Positions 1-8,143 of a DNA stretch of 29,719 nucleotides are shown here, piece after piece. Location of the stretch: NCBI GenBank assembly GCA_900770785.1, contig CAAGLJ010000059.1, positions 1 through 29,719 of the forward strand, written 5' to 3'. A program made the translations under genes and the position numbers. Position 1 is the stretch's first letter, and each line of letters begins with the position of its first letter. A model generated the notes under the pieces. That model saw nothing but the letters and a program-made list of their open reading frames with translations. It had not been told where the DNA came from and searched no databases. Source of the stretch: Lachnospiraceae bacterium (lineage in GTDB: Bacteria; Bacillota; Clostridia; Lachnospirales; Lachnospiraceae).

Positions 1-35
1 ATTACTGTACTTGCATAGTCTAAAATTGCTTTCAT
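1..35 (-). CDS. Possible start of a gene running off the left edge
   Basis: An ATG at 33-35 opens a frame of 11 codons (MKAILDYASTV) that continues past the window edge. A plausible promoter lies just upstream (61-90), and the preceding kinase gene ends at 99. The ribosome site is weak: only a GGGG seven bases before the ATG. Eleven residues are not enough to name a family. Confidence 0.3.
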   Translation of the reverse strand, partial: MKAILDYASTV

Positions 36-60
36 AGAAAAACCCCATCTTTTTTCTTTG

Positions 61-90
61 ATTATATCAAAAATCTGGACGGGGTGTTCA
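61..90 (-). promoter_or_regulatory. Candidate sigma-A promoter for the left-edge gene
   Basis: On the minus strand there is a perfect TATAAT (61-66) and a TGAACA -35 (85-90) 18 bases away. The -10 is embedded in the palindrome TTTGATTATATCAAA (57-71), which could be an operator. It would drive the gene starting at 35. Confidence 0.35.
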
Positions 91-98
91 TAATTTAT

Positions 99-1076
99 TC
101 ATTCATGCGTTTGTCGTGGGTTGCCTTCCATTTCCACCATCGTGGGATAAGAGGCAATGGCCCCCTTCTTTTGGACACTCAGAGCCGAAAAACGATTGGC
201 AAAGTCAAGATACACCTCCATCTCCTGGGATGAGACTTCGTCCATATTGCCTGCCTTCACGTTATGGACATACAGCTGATACAAAAAGGCTCCGATAAAA
301 CCATCGCCTGCCCCTGTGGTATCCAACGCTTTTACCTTCCGGCCTTCCACCTTGGCCCGAGCCCTTTTCGTATAGCATTCTGCTCCCCCGGCCCCCTTGG
401 TATAAACAATCATTTCCACATTTCCAATAAAAAGCTGTTTCAAAGCCCCTTCTATTTGATCCGTTCCCGTCAAAAATTCCAGTTCTTCATCGGAAATTTT
501 CAGAATATGGGACTCAGGGATAAATTCCCATACCCTCTCATACAGGGCAGCATCATCATTCCACAGGGGCCTTCTCAGATTGGGGTCGAAGCTGATCAGC
601 ATTCCCTGTTTACCGGCATAGTGGATAGCCTGCCTGTGAGCCTCTTTCATGGGAAAATCTCCCAAAGACACCGAACAGAAGTGGAGAATAGCGGCATCGG
701 CAAACCACTCACTGCAAATCTGGGAAGGCTCAAGAAGCATATCCGCACTGGGCTTTCGGTAAAAAGAAAACTCCCGGTTGCCATCGCTTTGCAAAGCCAC
801 AAAAGCCAAGGCTGTGTTAGCCTTATCCGTTTGCTGTACATACTCTCTTCCAATACCATTGTGCTCAAATTCCTCCAGGATTTTATCCCCAAAGGGGTCT
901 GCTCCCAACTGAGTAATCATTTGGGCTTTTCCCCCCAATTTTACGAAAGCCCCGCAAACATTAGCCGGTGCCCCTCCTACAATGGGAGAAAAGCCTTCCA
1001 CATCCTTGATTCCCACATTAGTCTGTTCCGGAATAAAATCAATCAACGCCTCCCCGATTGCCAAAAGTTTCTTCAT
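99..1076 (-). CDS. PfkB-family carbohydrate kinase, probably fructokinase
   Basis: This is a ribokinase-fold sugar kinase of about 325 residues, likely phosphorylating fructose at the 6 position with ATP. The N-terminal signature GGAPANV is near residues 34-40 and the catalytic/anion-hole motif DTTGAGDGF near residues 252-260, with Asp258 as the probable base. Length fits bacterial fructokinases. The frame is open to 1091, but GGAGG sits between that first ATG and the ATG at 1076 with ideal 5-base spacing, so 1076 is the likely start. It is divergent from the lipoprotein at 1210 and no sugar transporter is adjacent. The family call is strong; the substrate is inferred, and another hexose or a nucleoside is possible. 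Confidence 0.88.
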   Translation of the reverse strand: MKKLLAIGEALIDFIPEQTNVGIKDVEGFSPIVGGAPANVCGAFVKLGGKAQMITQLGADPFGDKILEEFEHNGIGREYVQQTDKANTALAFVALQSDGNREFSFYRKPSADMLLEPSQICSEWFADAAILHFCSVSLGDFPMKEAHRQAIHYAGKQGMLISFDPNLRRPLWNDDAALYERVWEFIPESHILKISDEELEFLTGTDQIEGALKQLFIGNVEMIVYTKGAGGAECYTKRARAKVEGRKVKALDTTGAGDGFIGAFLYQLYVHNVKAGNMDEVSSQEMEVYLDFANRFSALSVQKKGAIASYPTMVEMEGNPRQTHE

Positions 1077-1130
1077 ACCTTCCTCCATCATATCTTTGCT
1101 TAAGATTTTGTTAAAAAATTGAATTTACTG

Positions 1131-1159
1131 GTGACGAACAAAAATTTCTATGCTATAAT
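1131..1159 (+). promoter_or_regulatory. Candidate sigma-A promoter for the DUF3048 lipoprotein
   Basis: The -35 is GTGACG (1131-1136) and the -10 is a perfect TATAAT (1154-1159), with a 17-base spacer. It lies about 50 bases before the start codon at 1210. Confidence 0.55.
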
Positions 1160-1209
1160 TTTACGGTTACGAAGGAAAAAAATCAAGCATTTGAGAAAGA
1201 GAGGACACA

Positions 1210-2349
1210 ATGAAGAAACTCAATCTATTGCTTTTGACTGCCCTATCCTCTGCTCTGTTGTTGACCGCCTGTGGTAAGAAGGAAGAACCTCAGACTGTTC
1301 AGGAAGCAAGTGTAGTGGACATGGGAGCACAAGTAGAAGCACCTGTCGCCAACGAAGAAACACCTGCTCCTGCAGCCGATGAAGATCTGCCTCCCCAGGA
1401 AGGTATGGTAAGAAGTCCCCTGACCAATGAATGGGTAGACGCACAGACCGCCTCCTTAAGACCTCTGGCAGTTATGGTTCCTAATGATAAAGGAGCCCTT
1501 CCTCATTACAATCTGTCCAATGCCGATATTCTTTATGAATGTCTGGTGGAAGGGGAAATCACCCGCCTTATGGCAGTCTATGGTGACTGGACCAACCTTG
1601 AACGCGTTGGCAACATCCGCAGCTGTCGTGATTATTTTATTTACTGGGCCTTTGAATGGGATGCCCTTTATGTTCATGCAGGCGGTCCCTTCTACATCGA
1701 CGAGGTTGTGGGGCGTAAGGATACACACAACATCAATGCCTTAACCGCACCCAGCGGTGTATTCTATCGTACTACAGACCGTTCCGCACCTCAGAATCTC
1801 TATCTGGATGGTGCAGATGTTTATAAAGAAGCCAACCGGCTTGGCTATCCTCTGACAGCAAGAGCAGATTATGTGGATTCTGCTGCCCATTTCCAGTTTG
1901 CCAGCAAGGCACAGCCCAATACTCTGGATCAGTACAGCGATGCAGCAGTTGCAAAGAAGATTGATTTAGCCAATGCTTATCCTACGACCAAAACCTGGTT
2001 TGAGTATAATGAAGCGGACGGTTTATACTATCGTTTCCAAAAAACCTCCAATGGTGCCCACACGGATGCTGCAACCGGTCAGCAGCTGGCTTTCAAAAAT
2101 GTTTTAGTACAGTTTACCTATCATGAAGTCCGCGATGCCAAGGGTTATCTTGCTTTCCAGTGTATCGACAGTACCAGAGACGGCTGGTATTTTACGAATG
2201 GAAAAGCGATTCACGTAAACTGGAAAAAAACCTCCGATTACGGAACTACTCGCTATTATGATGATGCTGGTAACGAAATTAAACTGAATACGGGTAAAAC
2301 CATGATTTGTATCGTAGAAGATGGGGATACCTTCAGCTTTGAAGACTAA
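1210..2349 (+). CDS. DUF3048 (YerB-like) lipoprotein
   Basis: This is a 379-residue exported lipoprotein. Residues 1-20 form a signal peptide ending in a lipobox (LLTAC), so Cys21 would be lipidated and the protein anchored outside the membrane. Residues 22-60 are a low-complexity Glu/Ala/Pro linker. The remainder resembles the DUF3048/YerB family, including a stretch like SPLTNEWVD and a conserved-looking R-S-C-R-D-Y patch near residues 137-142. The molecular function of YerB is not established. It is one of only two plus-strand genes here and has its own promoter and a strong downstream hairpin. The ribosome site is AGAGGA about 6 bases upstream. The family assignment is from memory of the protein pattern. 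Confidence 0.85.
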   Translation: MKKLNLLLLTALSSALLLTACGKKEEPQTVQEASVVDMGAQVEAPVANEETPAPAADEDLPPQEGMVRSPLTNEWVDAQTASLRPLAVMVPNDKGALPHYNLSNADILYECLVEGEITRLMAVYGDWTNLERVGNIRSCRDYFIYWAFEWDALYVHAGGPFYIDEVVGRKDTHNINALTAPSGVFYRTTDRSAPQNLYLDGADVYKEANRLGYPLTARADYVDSAAHFQFASKAQPNTLDQYSDAAVAKKIDLANAYPTTKTWFEYNEADGLYYRFQKTSNGAHTDAATGQQLAFKNVLVQFTYHEVRDAKGYLAFQCIDSTRDGWYFTNGKAIHVNWKKTSDYGTTRYYDDAGNEIKLNTGKTMICIVEDGDTFSFED

Positions 2350-2372
2350 CGTACAGCTTAAAGAAGTTTTTT

Positions 2373-2412
2373 AAAAGAGCTTCCGACCACATTACAGGCC
2401 GGAAGCTCTTTT
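2373..2412. terminator. Bidirectional terminator between yerB-like gene and leuA
   Basis: A perfect 13-bp inverted repeat, AAAAGAGCTTCCG (2373-2385) and CGGAAGCTCTTTT (2400-2412), encloses a 14-base loop. It has a T-run on both strands. It sits between the convergent ends of the lipoprotein gene and leuA and can serve both. Confidence 0.9.
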
Positions 2413-2473
2413 CATCTTTGATCGTCTTTTTTAATTTCGTTTTATGTCTTCTGTGTCTCCTGTCAGTCCGTCT

Positions 2474-4150
2474 CTATCGTTCTCCTAAACCCAGACGATT
2501 GAGGGCAGAGAAGATTGCCCTTACGGATGCTCTTGTAATGTTGCTGCTTACCCCTACGCCATAAGTAACCTTTCCACTGTTCATATCCAGTAAATGAATG
2601 TATGCAGCAGCCTGCGAGTTGGAGCCGGACTGTAATGCATGCTCTTCATAATCCAGAATTTTCACATCCAGATCCAAAAATTCATACAATCCTCTCTTAA
2701 CTGCATCAATAGGACCATTACCCACTGCTTCAAAGCTTCTCTCTACTCCATGATCCGTATAAACCACATTGACTCTGGTATCAAAGGCCTTCTCTTCCTC
2801 ACTTCGCTCAGTAACCTGCAGTCTTCTGAAATGCAAAGGCTCTTTCTGATCCAGATATTCTTCCTTAAATTTAGCCATAATCTCTTCAGGAGAAACCTCA
2901 CCCTTAGCCTCAGACAGAGTCTGAATAACGTTGGCAAACTCTTTATGCATGGCCTTAGGCAGCTTGAAGCCAAAATAGGTATCCATAATGAAGGCTACGC
3001 CGCCCTTGCCCGACTGTGAGTTAATCCGTACGATAGGCTCATATTCCCTTCCAATATCTGCCGGATCAATGGGAAGGTAAGGCACCTGCCAAATTTCACT
3101 TTTTCTCTCCTGCATTGCATGAACACCCTTATTGATAGCATCCTGATGCGAGCCGGAAAAGGCCGTAAATACCAGCTTGCCGGCATAGGGATGTCTGGGA
3201 TGGATGGGGATTTTACAGCACCGTTCATAAATCTCAATAATCTCATTAATATGCTCAATATTCAACTGGGGATTAATTCCCTGGGAAAACATATTATAGG
3301 CAATATTTAGAATATCCACATTACCGGTTCTTTCTCCGTTGCCAAAAAGAGTACCCTCTACCCGGTCAGCACCTGCCAGCATAGCCAGTTCTGCACTTGC
3401 CACACCGGTTCCTCTGTCATTATGCGGATGAATACTTAAAATGATGCTTTCTCTGTCTTCAAAATGGGTATTCATCCATTCGATCTGATCTGCATATACG
3501 TTAGGCGTATTCATCTCCACTGTGGAAGGAAGATTGATGATGATGGGGTTCTCTTTCGTCGCTCCCCAGGTTTTCTGTACTGCTGTACAAATCTCCAGGG
3601 CAAATTCAACTTCCGTACCGGTAAAGCTTTCCGGAGAATACTCCAGAATAATTTTGCCGGGAAACTTTTCTGCCCGTTCTTTCACCATTTGGGTACCCTT
3701 TATGGCGATATCCATAATTTCTTCCCTGCTCATGCCAAAAACCACATCCCGCTGCAAGGTGGAGGTAGAATTATAAATATGTACAATAGCCTGTTTGCAG
3801 CCCTCAATAGCTTCAAAGGTACGGTCAATCAGTTCTTCTCTGCACTGAGTCAATACCTGAACCCTTACATCATCAGGAATCAGCCTGCAGTCTACCAATC
3901 GCCGCAGAAAATCAAACTCAATCTGGCTGGCCGCAGGAAATCCTATTTCAATTTCTTTAAAGCCCAGCTTAATCAGATATTCAAACATTTCCACTTTCTC
4001 ATGCACTACCATAGGATCAATAAGAGCCTGATTACCATCCCTCAGATCCACACTGCACCAAACCGGTGCTTTAGTAATCTCTTTATTGGGCCAGGATCTT
4101 TCGGGAAAATCCAAAACCGGATTCTTTTGGTACCGTTTGAAATTTAACAT
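2474..4150 (-). CDS. leuA: 2-isopropylmalate synthase
   Basis: This enzyme condenses acetyl-CoA with 2-oxoisovalerate to give 2-isopropylmalate, the first committed step of leucine synthesis. The 558-residue protein starts MLNFKRYQKNPVLDF and carries the metal/substrate motif SVDLRDGNQAL near residue 33. It also has the HMGL-family signature HPHNDRGTG and the motif GNGERTGN. The C-terminal third (about residue 420 onward) is the LeuA allosteric domain. Its length and sequence style match the larger yeast-type LeuA. The frame is open back to 4222, but GGAGGAG sits seven bases before the ATG at 4150, and the upstream extension runs into the HPr terminator, so 4150 is chosen. No other leu genes are adjacent. 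Confidence 0.95.
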   Translation of the reverse strand: MLNFKRYQKNPVLDFPERSWPNKEITKAPVWCSVDLRDGNQALIDPMVVHEKVEMFEYLIKLGFKEIEIGFPAASQIEFDFLRRLVDCRLIPDDVRVQVLTQCREELIDRTFEAIEGCKQAIVHIYNSTSTLQRDVVFGMSREEIMDIAIKGTQMVKERAEKFPGKIILEYSPESFTGTEVEFALEICTAVQKTWGATKENPIIINLPSTVEMNTPNVYADQIEWMNTHFEDRESIILSIHPHNDRGTGVASAELAMLAGADRVEGTLFGNGERTGNVDILNIAYNMFSQGINPQLNIEHINEIIEIYERCCKIPIHPRHPYAGKLVFTAFSGSHQDAINKGVHAMQERKSEIWQVPYLPIDPADIGREYEPIVRINSQSGKGGVAFIMDTYFGFKLPKAMHKEFANVIQTLSEAKGEVSPEEIMAKFKEEYLDQKEPLHFRRLQVTERSEEEKAFDTRVNVVYTDHGVERSFEAVGNGPIDAVKRGLYEFLDLDVKILDYEEHALQSGSNSQAAAYIHLLDMNSGKVTYGVGVSSNITRASVRAIFSALNRLGLGER

Positions 4151-4167
4151 AATATTACTCCTCCATT

Positions 4168-4181
4168 CTGCTGCACAGCAG
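4168..4181 (-). repeat. Palindrome just upstream of the leuA ribosome site
   Basis: CTGCTG and CAGCAG are separated by two bases, ending a few bases before the leuA GGAGGAG. As RNA it can form only a 5-bp stem with a 4-base loop. It could modulate translation or bind a dimeric protein; nothing more can be said. Confidence 0.35.
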
Positions 4182-4214
4182 CCATTTTTACTTTCCTGTT
4201 CATCTGCACAACAA

Positions 4215-4239
4215 AAGCCCACCCGATACAGGTGGGCTT
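4215..4239 (-). terminator. Rho-independent terminator after HPr
   Basis: AAGCCCACC (4215-4223) pairs perfectly with GGTGGGCTT (4231-4239) around a 7-base loop. On the minus strand TTTTGTTGT follows. It lies between the HPr stop and the leuA start. Confidence 0.88.
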
Positions 4240-4243
4240 ATTC

Positions 4244-4507
4244 TTATTCTCCTAAACCATTCTCCACAGCTGTGACCAGAGCTTTCAATGCTTCCTTCTC
4301 ATCTTCGCCTTCACAAATAAGCTCAATTTCATCGCCACATCTAATACATGCACCTAATACGCTAAGTACACTTTTGGCATTTGCTGTGTTACCCCTGTAT
4401 GTGAATGTAATCAATGACTTATACTGCATTGCTTCTTTACATAGGACACCTGCCGGTCTTAGGTGCAGCCCTGTTGGGTTCTTGATAACTACCTTCTGGC
4501 TTACCAT
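4244..4507 (-). CDS. ptsH: HPr family phosphocarrier protein
   Basis: HPr passes phosphate from enzyme I to sugar-specific EIIA proteins of the phosphotransferase system and, in Gram-positives, acts in catabolite repression when phosphorylated on Ser46. The 87-residue protein shows GLHLRPAG with His15 as the phospho-acceptor and AKSVLSVLG with Ser46. The segment after Ser46 (ACIRCGDEI) has two cysteines and differs from the classic Bacillus sequence, so a divergent HPr paralogue is possible. The frame extends to a TTG at 4522, but GGAGG eight bases before the ATG at 4507 and the normal family length favour 4507. It has its own promoter and a strong terminator, so it can be transcribed alone. 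No other PTS gene is nearby. Confidence 0.92.
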   Translation of the reverse strand: MVSQKVVIKNPTGLHLRPAGVLCKEAMQYKSLITFTYRGNTANAKSVLSVLGACIRCGDEIELICEGEDEKEALKALVTAVENGLGE

Positions 4508-4555
4508 TTCCCATACCTCCAATTTCTACCCCATTATCGTCTTTAGATTAAGAAT

Positions 4556-4584
4556 ATGATAGCATATATCTTCCTTTTCCTCAA
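4556..4584 (-). promoter_or_regulatory. Candidate sigma-A promoter for HPr
   Basis: On the minus strand TTGAGG (4579-4584) and TATCAT (4556-4561) are separated by 17 bases, about 50 bases before the HPr start. It lies immediately downstream of the glmM stop, and no terminator separates glmM from HPr, so read-through is also possible. Confidence 0.6.
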
Positions 4585-4590
4585 GTTTTT

Positions 4591-5940
4591 TTACAACATG
4601 GTGTTTTGAATGAGTTCTGCCAGTTTTTTAGCCTCTTCATCAATCACCTGCTGATCCTTACCCTCGATCATAACCCTTACCTTGGGTTCAGTTCCCGAAG
4701 GCCGAATCAGTATTCTTCCCTCTCCGGCAAACCTTTCTTCCAATAGTTGGATAGCCTGAGCGATTTCCGGATAATCCATATACTTCTCTTTCTTATGGTT
4801 CGGTACTCTGGCATTCACAAGAGCCTGTGGAAGAACCGTCATAATAGCTGCCAGCTCAGACAGAGGTTTTCCCGTCTCTACCATAACCTGCAAAAGATGA
4901 AGGGCACTTAAAAGTCCGTCTCCGGTAGTATTTTCCTCCAGAAAAATGACATGGCCCGACTGCTCTCCTCCCAGACTGGCATCAATTTCCTTCATTCTTT
5001 CCAATACATAGCGATCCCCTACCTTGGTCTGCTCAATAGTAAGACCCTTTTCCCTGGCCATAAGATAAAAGCCAAGATTACTCATTACGGTAGCCACAAT
5101 GGTATCGTTTTTCAGCTTTCCCTGTTCTCTCATGTGATTTCCTACGATAGCCATGATCTGGTCGCCGTCCACCACCTTACCATTTTCATCTACTGCCAGA
5201 AGACGGTCTGCATCACCATCAAAGGCAAGGCCCACATTCGCTTTCTCATATACCACTCTTGCCTGAAGTTCTTCCATATGTGTGGAGCCGCAGTTGGCAT
5301 TAATATTGGTACCGTCAGGATTATTGTGAATAGCAATTACCTGTCCCCCCAGATCCTTGATTGCTTCAATGGAGGTATAGTATGCAGCGCCTTCTGCGCA
5401 GTCCACTACGATTTTTAAATTACTTAAATCCACCGGTACTGCCTGCACTGCATGATTAATGTATTCTTCCCTCGCATCGGTACGATATTTTATTTTACCC
5501 ACGCCGGAGCCGGTAGGAAATTTGACCCCTGCCATATTGGTTTTAATCAGAGCCTCAATTTCATCCTCCAATTCATCCGGCAGCTTGTAACCTTCTCCGT
5601 CAAAGAATTTAATTCCGTTAAACTCTACCGGATTATGGGAAGCAGAAATAACCACACCTGCATCCACCTTATATTTTTTGGTCAGATAAGCCACTGCAGG
5701 GGTAGGAATAACACCTACATACACTGCATTTGCTCCTACACTGCAAGCCCCTGCCATCAAAGCGTTGGCCAGCATATCACCGGAAATTCTTGTATCACAG
5801 CCCACCATGATGGTCGGCTTGTGCTGGGTCTTTCTGGTCAGCACATAGGCCCCTGCCTGCCCCAGCTGCATAGCCATAAGCGGGGTCAGTTCTTCATTGG
5901 CAACACCTCTTACCCCATCTGTCCCAAATAATCTTGCCAT
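4591..5940 (-). CDS. glmM: Phosphoglucosamine mutase
   Basis: GlmM interconverts glucosamine-6-phosphate and glucosamine-1-phosphate, on the route to UDP-GlcNAc and peptidoglycan. The 449-residue protein has the full alpha-D-phosphohexomutase set: phospho-serine loop SASHNP with Ser101, metal loop DGDADR (241-246), sugar loop GEQSGH, and C-terminal phosphate loop RPSGTEPKVRVM. GGAGG five bases before the ATG at 5940 selects that start over the in-frame codon at 5952. It follows cdaR by 36 bases. In Firmicutes cdaA-cdaR-glmM is a conserved operon in which GlmM binds and inhibits CdaA, tying c-di-AMP to wall synthesis. Confidence 0.97.
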   Translation of the reverse strand: MARLFGTDGVRGVANEELTPLMAMQLGQAGAYVLTRKTQHKPTIMVGCDTRISGDMLANALMAGACSVGANAVYVGVIPTPAVAYLTKKYKVDAGVVISASHNPVEFNGIKFFDGEGYKLPDELEDEIEALIKTNMAGVKFPTGSGVGKIKYRTDAREEYINHAVQAVPVDLSNLKIVVDCAEGAAYYTSIEAIKDLGGQVIAIHNNPDGTNINANCGSTHMEELQARVVYEKANVGLAFDGDADRLLAVDENGKVVDGDQIMAIVGNHMREQGKLKNDTIVATVMSNLGFYLMAREKGLTIEQTKVGDRYVLERMKEIDASLGGEQSGHVIFLEENTTGDGLLSALHLLQVMVETGKPLSELAAIMTVLPQALVNARVPNHKKEKYMDYPEIAQAIQLLEERFAGEGRILIRPSGTEPKVRVMIEGKDQQVIDEEAKKLAELIQNTML

Positions 5941-5976
5941 TTTTACCTCCATTTCAGAACGTACTATTTTATTCCA

Positions 5977-7248
5977 TTACTCTACTACAGAAATTACCAC
6001 TTCTATTTCCAGCTTTTCCTTTAGTTCTACCCCTTTGGGCAAATCAAAGGAGATCGGTATCTTATAGGTTCCTTCTTTCAATTCCTGCAATTCCTTCTTT
6101 TGCATATATTCCTGCAAATCCAGATAGCCCTGAAGCTCTTCTTCCTTCAGTCCTGCCATCGCAGATTCCAGTCCAATAAAGGTAATATTTATGGTTTCTT
6201 CTGTCTCTGCGATTTGTCCCTCCAGACCTTCCGGCACATTAACAATCTGAATCCGGTTGCTGTGAAATTCAACCGGTCTGCTGATCTCCTGCTCTATATA
6301 AGCGGTTACCGAAGCCCTTCCGGTAGAAGAAGAATCTGCCAGGGAAATCCCCTCCGGTAAATATTTTTTCAAATCAACGGCAGAATGTACATCTGCCCTT
6401 GCATTTGAAATATCTACTGCATCTCCAACCTCAATATAATTTATATTTTTGATTATATTACTTTTTCCAGCGATCATAATGCTGGAAGGCTCACCTCTCA
6501 CCTCTCCGGTCCATCCAAAACCGCTCTGTGCCGTTCCATTGACCAGATAATTAAGCGGCACTTCTCTGGTTGCCAGAATAGTAGCCATGCACTGAACCTC
6601 ACTAATGCTTGTGGTAAGGCGGTTATCAATAATCCTTTCTCCATCCTCATTATATAATTCGATGGGAAGCAGCATACTGACATCGTCTGTAGCCCCTTCC
6701 AGATCAAAGTTCACCACAGCTTTGCTTACTGTGTTTACCACCGACTCCGGCCCGGATATTTTCAATGCATTCTGTTCCGTACTTGCCCGTCCCAGAATAT
6801 AGCCTTCTGCTGGTTCATTCTTTATACTTACCTCTATACTTTTCTGTATTCTGCGAATATCCTCCACCTTTAGAGAAATATAGGTTTGTTCAGAACGGAT
6901 GCTTTCAATTTTACTTCCACTGATTTTAGTCGTATTCAGTTTAATCGGAACCTGATTATTTTCATCTATTTCCGTTAAATCTGCAGTAGCGATGATATTG
7001 GCCGCCGAAAAGTTATCCAGCACGGAGCGATTCGCTCTTACGTTTACCGAAATTTCATCGGAATTATTTACAATTTCTACATATTTACCAGCACTGGTCA
7101 TTGCTGCCATATTCTGCAGTTGGACAGTCACCGGATAGGATTTACTTTGATAGGGGTCATTAATATTAATGGAGATTATCCAAATCCCCACCGAAAACAG
7201 AACAGCGATAATTTTCAGATTTAGATTTTTTGTCAGCTTTTCCTTCAT
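5977..7248 (-). CDS. cdaR: CdaA regulatory protein, YbbR-domain membrane protein
   Basis: CdaR is a membrane-anchored extracellular protein that modulates the diadenylate cyclase CdaA. The 423-residue protein has a basic N-terminus, one membrane segment (about residues 11-27) and then roughly four YbbR repeats of 80-90 residues filling the rest, mostly predicted beta. Its ATG overlaps the cdaA stop by four bases (ATGA), so the two are translationally coupled. Position, architecture and neighbours agree with the Bacillus and Listeria cdaR. Repeat boundaries are estimates made by eye. Confidence 0.92.
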   Translation of the reverse strand: MKEKLTKNLNLKIIAVLFSVGIWIISININDPYQSKSYPVTVQLQNMAAMTSAGKYVEIVNNSDEISVNVRANRSVLDNFSAANIIATADLTEIDENNQVPIKLNTTKISGSKIESIRSEQTYISLKVEDIRRIQKSIEVSIKNEPAEGYILGRASTEQNALKISGPESVVNTVSKAVVNFDLEGATDDVSMLLPIELYNEDGERIIDNRLTTSISEVQCMATILATREVPLNYLVNGTAQSGFGWTGEVRGEPSSIMIAGKSNIIKNINYIEVGDAVDISNARADVHSAVDLKKYLPEGISLADSSSTGRASVTAYIEQEISRPVEFHSNRIQIVNVPEGLEGQIAETEETINITFIGLESAMAGLKEEELQGYLDLQEYMQKKELQELKEGTYKIPISFDLPKGVELKEKLEIEVVISVVE

Positions 7249-8126
7249 CCCTGTTTTCCCTTCTCGTTGTCCTTTATCTTCACCTTAAAAATTCTTCTCT
7301 TCTTCTCTTCTACAGGCTTATTCTGAATTTTTTCCAGATATTTCTCCACGTCCTCTCCCCGAAGGCCTCTGGTCAGTTCACCTTTATAGGCAGCACTGAT
7401 TTTTCCTGTTTCCTCTGACACAATCAGCGTGAGAGAATCTGTTGCCTCCGATATACCCACACCTGCTCTGTGTCTCGTTCCCAGATCCTTACTTAATTCC
7501 ATATTGTCAGAAAGCGGAAGATAACAGGTTGCGGATACAATCCTGTCTCCTTTAATAATGACAGCTCCATCATGAAGCGGCGTATTATGCTCGAAAATAT
7601 TGATCAGCAGCTGGCTCGTGACCACACCATCCACTTCTATTCCCGTAGCTTCATACTCCAACAGGGTATCATTCTGGCAGATGACGATTAATGCTCCTGT
7701 TTTTACCTTAGCCATTTCCACACAGGCCTTGGTAATTTCACGAATGGTTTTATCCGAAAAAAGACCTTCATCTGTCCGGTTAAATTCCACCGGCAGCAAG
7801 GCCCCGATAAAGTTCTTTTTTCCCAAGGTTTCAAGAGCCTTTCTCAGCTCCGGCTGCAATACGACGATAACCGCAATCACACCGATATAGACTACATTCT
7901 GTGCAATCCAGATAATTGTATTCATCTCAAACAGAGCTGCCACTAAAAACATCACCATTATGGAGACGATACCCTTCATTAAAGACCACGCACGAGTATT
8001 CTTCATCCATACCAGCATATGGTAAACCATCAGGGAAATAATGGCGATTTCCACCACATCAATTACACCTACACTGGGAATATGAAGATTTGGATTATTT
8101 TCAAAAAAAGTCAATATCTGGTCCAT
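7245..8126 (-). CDS. cdaA: Diadenylate cyclase CdaA (c-di-AMP synthase)
   Basis: CdaA makes cyclic di-AMP from two ATP at the membrane; c-di-AMP controls potassium and osmolyte balance and wall stress. The 293-residue protein has three N-terminal membrane segments (about residues 21-40, 50-66 and 70-90) followed by a DAC domain. The hallmark catalytic motifs are intact: DGA at 186-188 (in LHDGAVII) and RHR at 218-220 (in RHRAGVGISE). The C-terminal 30 residues are strongly charged and basic. It starts 17 bases after the end of an unknown membrane protein gene, and cdaR and glmM follow directly. The ribosome site (AGGA, ten bases from the ATG) is modest. Confidence 0.97.
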   Translation of the reverse strand: MDQILTFFENNPNLHIPSVGVIDVVEIAIISLMVYHMLVWMKNTRAWSLMKGIVSIMVMFLVAALFEMNTIIWIAQNVVYIGVIAVIVVLQPELRKALETLGKKNFIGALLPVEFNRTDEGLFSDKTIREITKACVEMAKVKTGALIVICQNDTLLEYEATGIEVDGVVTSQLLINIFEHNTPLHDGAVIIKGDRIVSATCYLPLSDNMELSKDLGTRHRAGVGISEATDSLTLIVSEETGKISAAYKGELTRGLRGEDVEKYLEKIQNKPVEEKKRRIFKVKIKDNEKGKQG

Positions 8127-8143
8127 ATACTGTCAGTCCTGTC

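Noticed and set aside
264..1103. Long plus-strand open frame of 279 codons opposite the sugar kinase
   Set aside because: It is antisense to a clear PfkB kinase, has no ribosome site and shows no recognisable domain.
1109..1126. Partial Rex-like half site TTGTTAA upstream of the sugar kinase
   Set aside because: Only one half matches; the second half is poor.
3464..4147. 227-codon plus-strand open frame opposite leuA
   Set aside because: Shadow frame of leuA; composition is atypical and there is no initiation signal.
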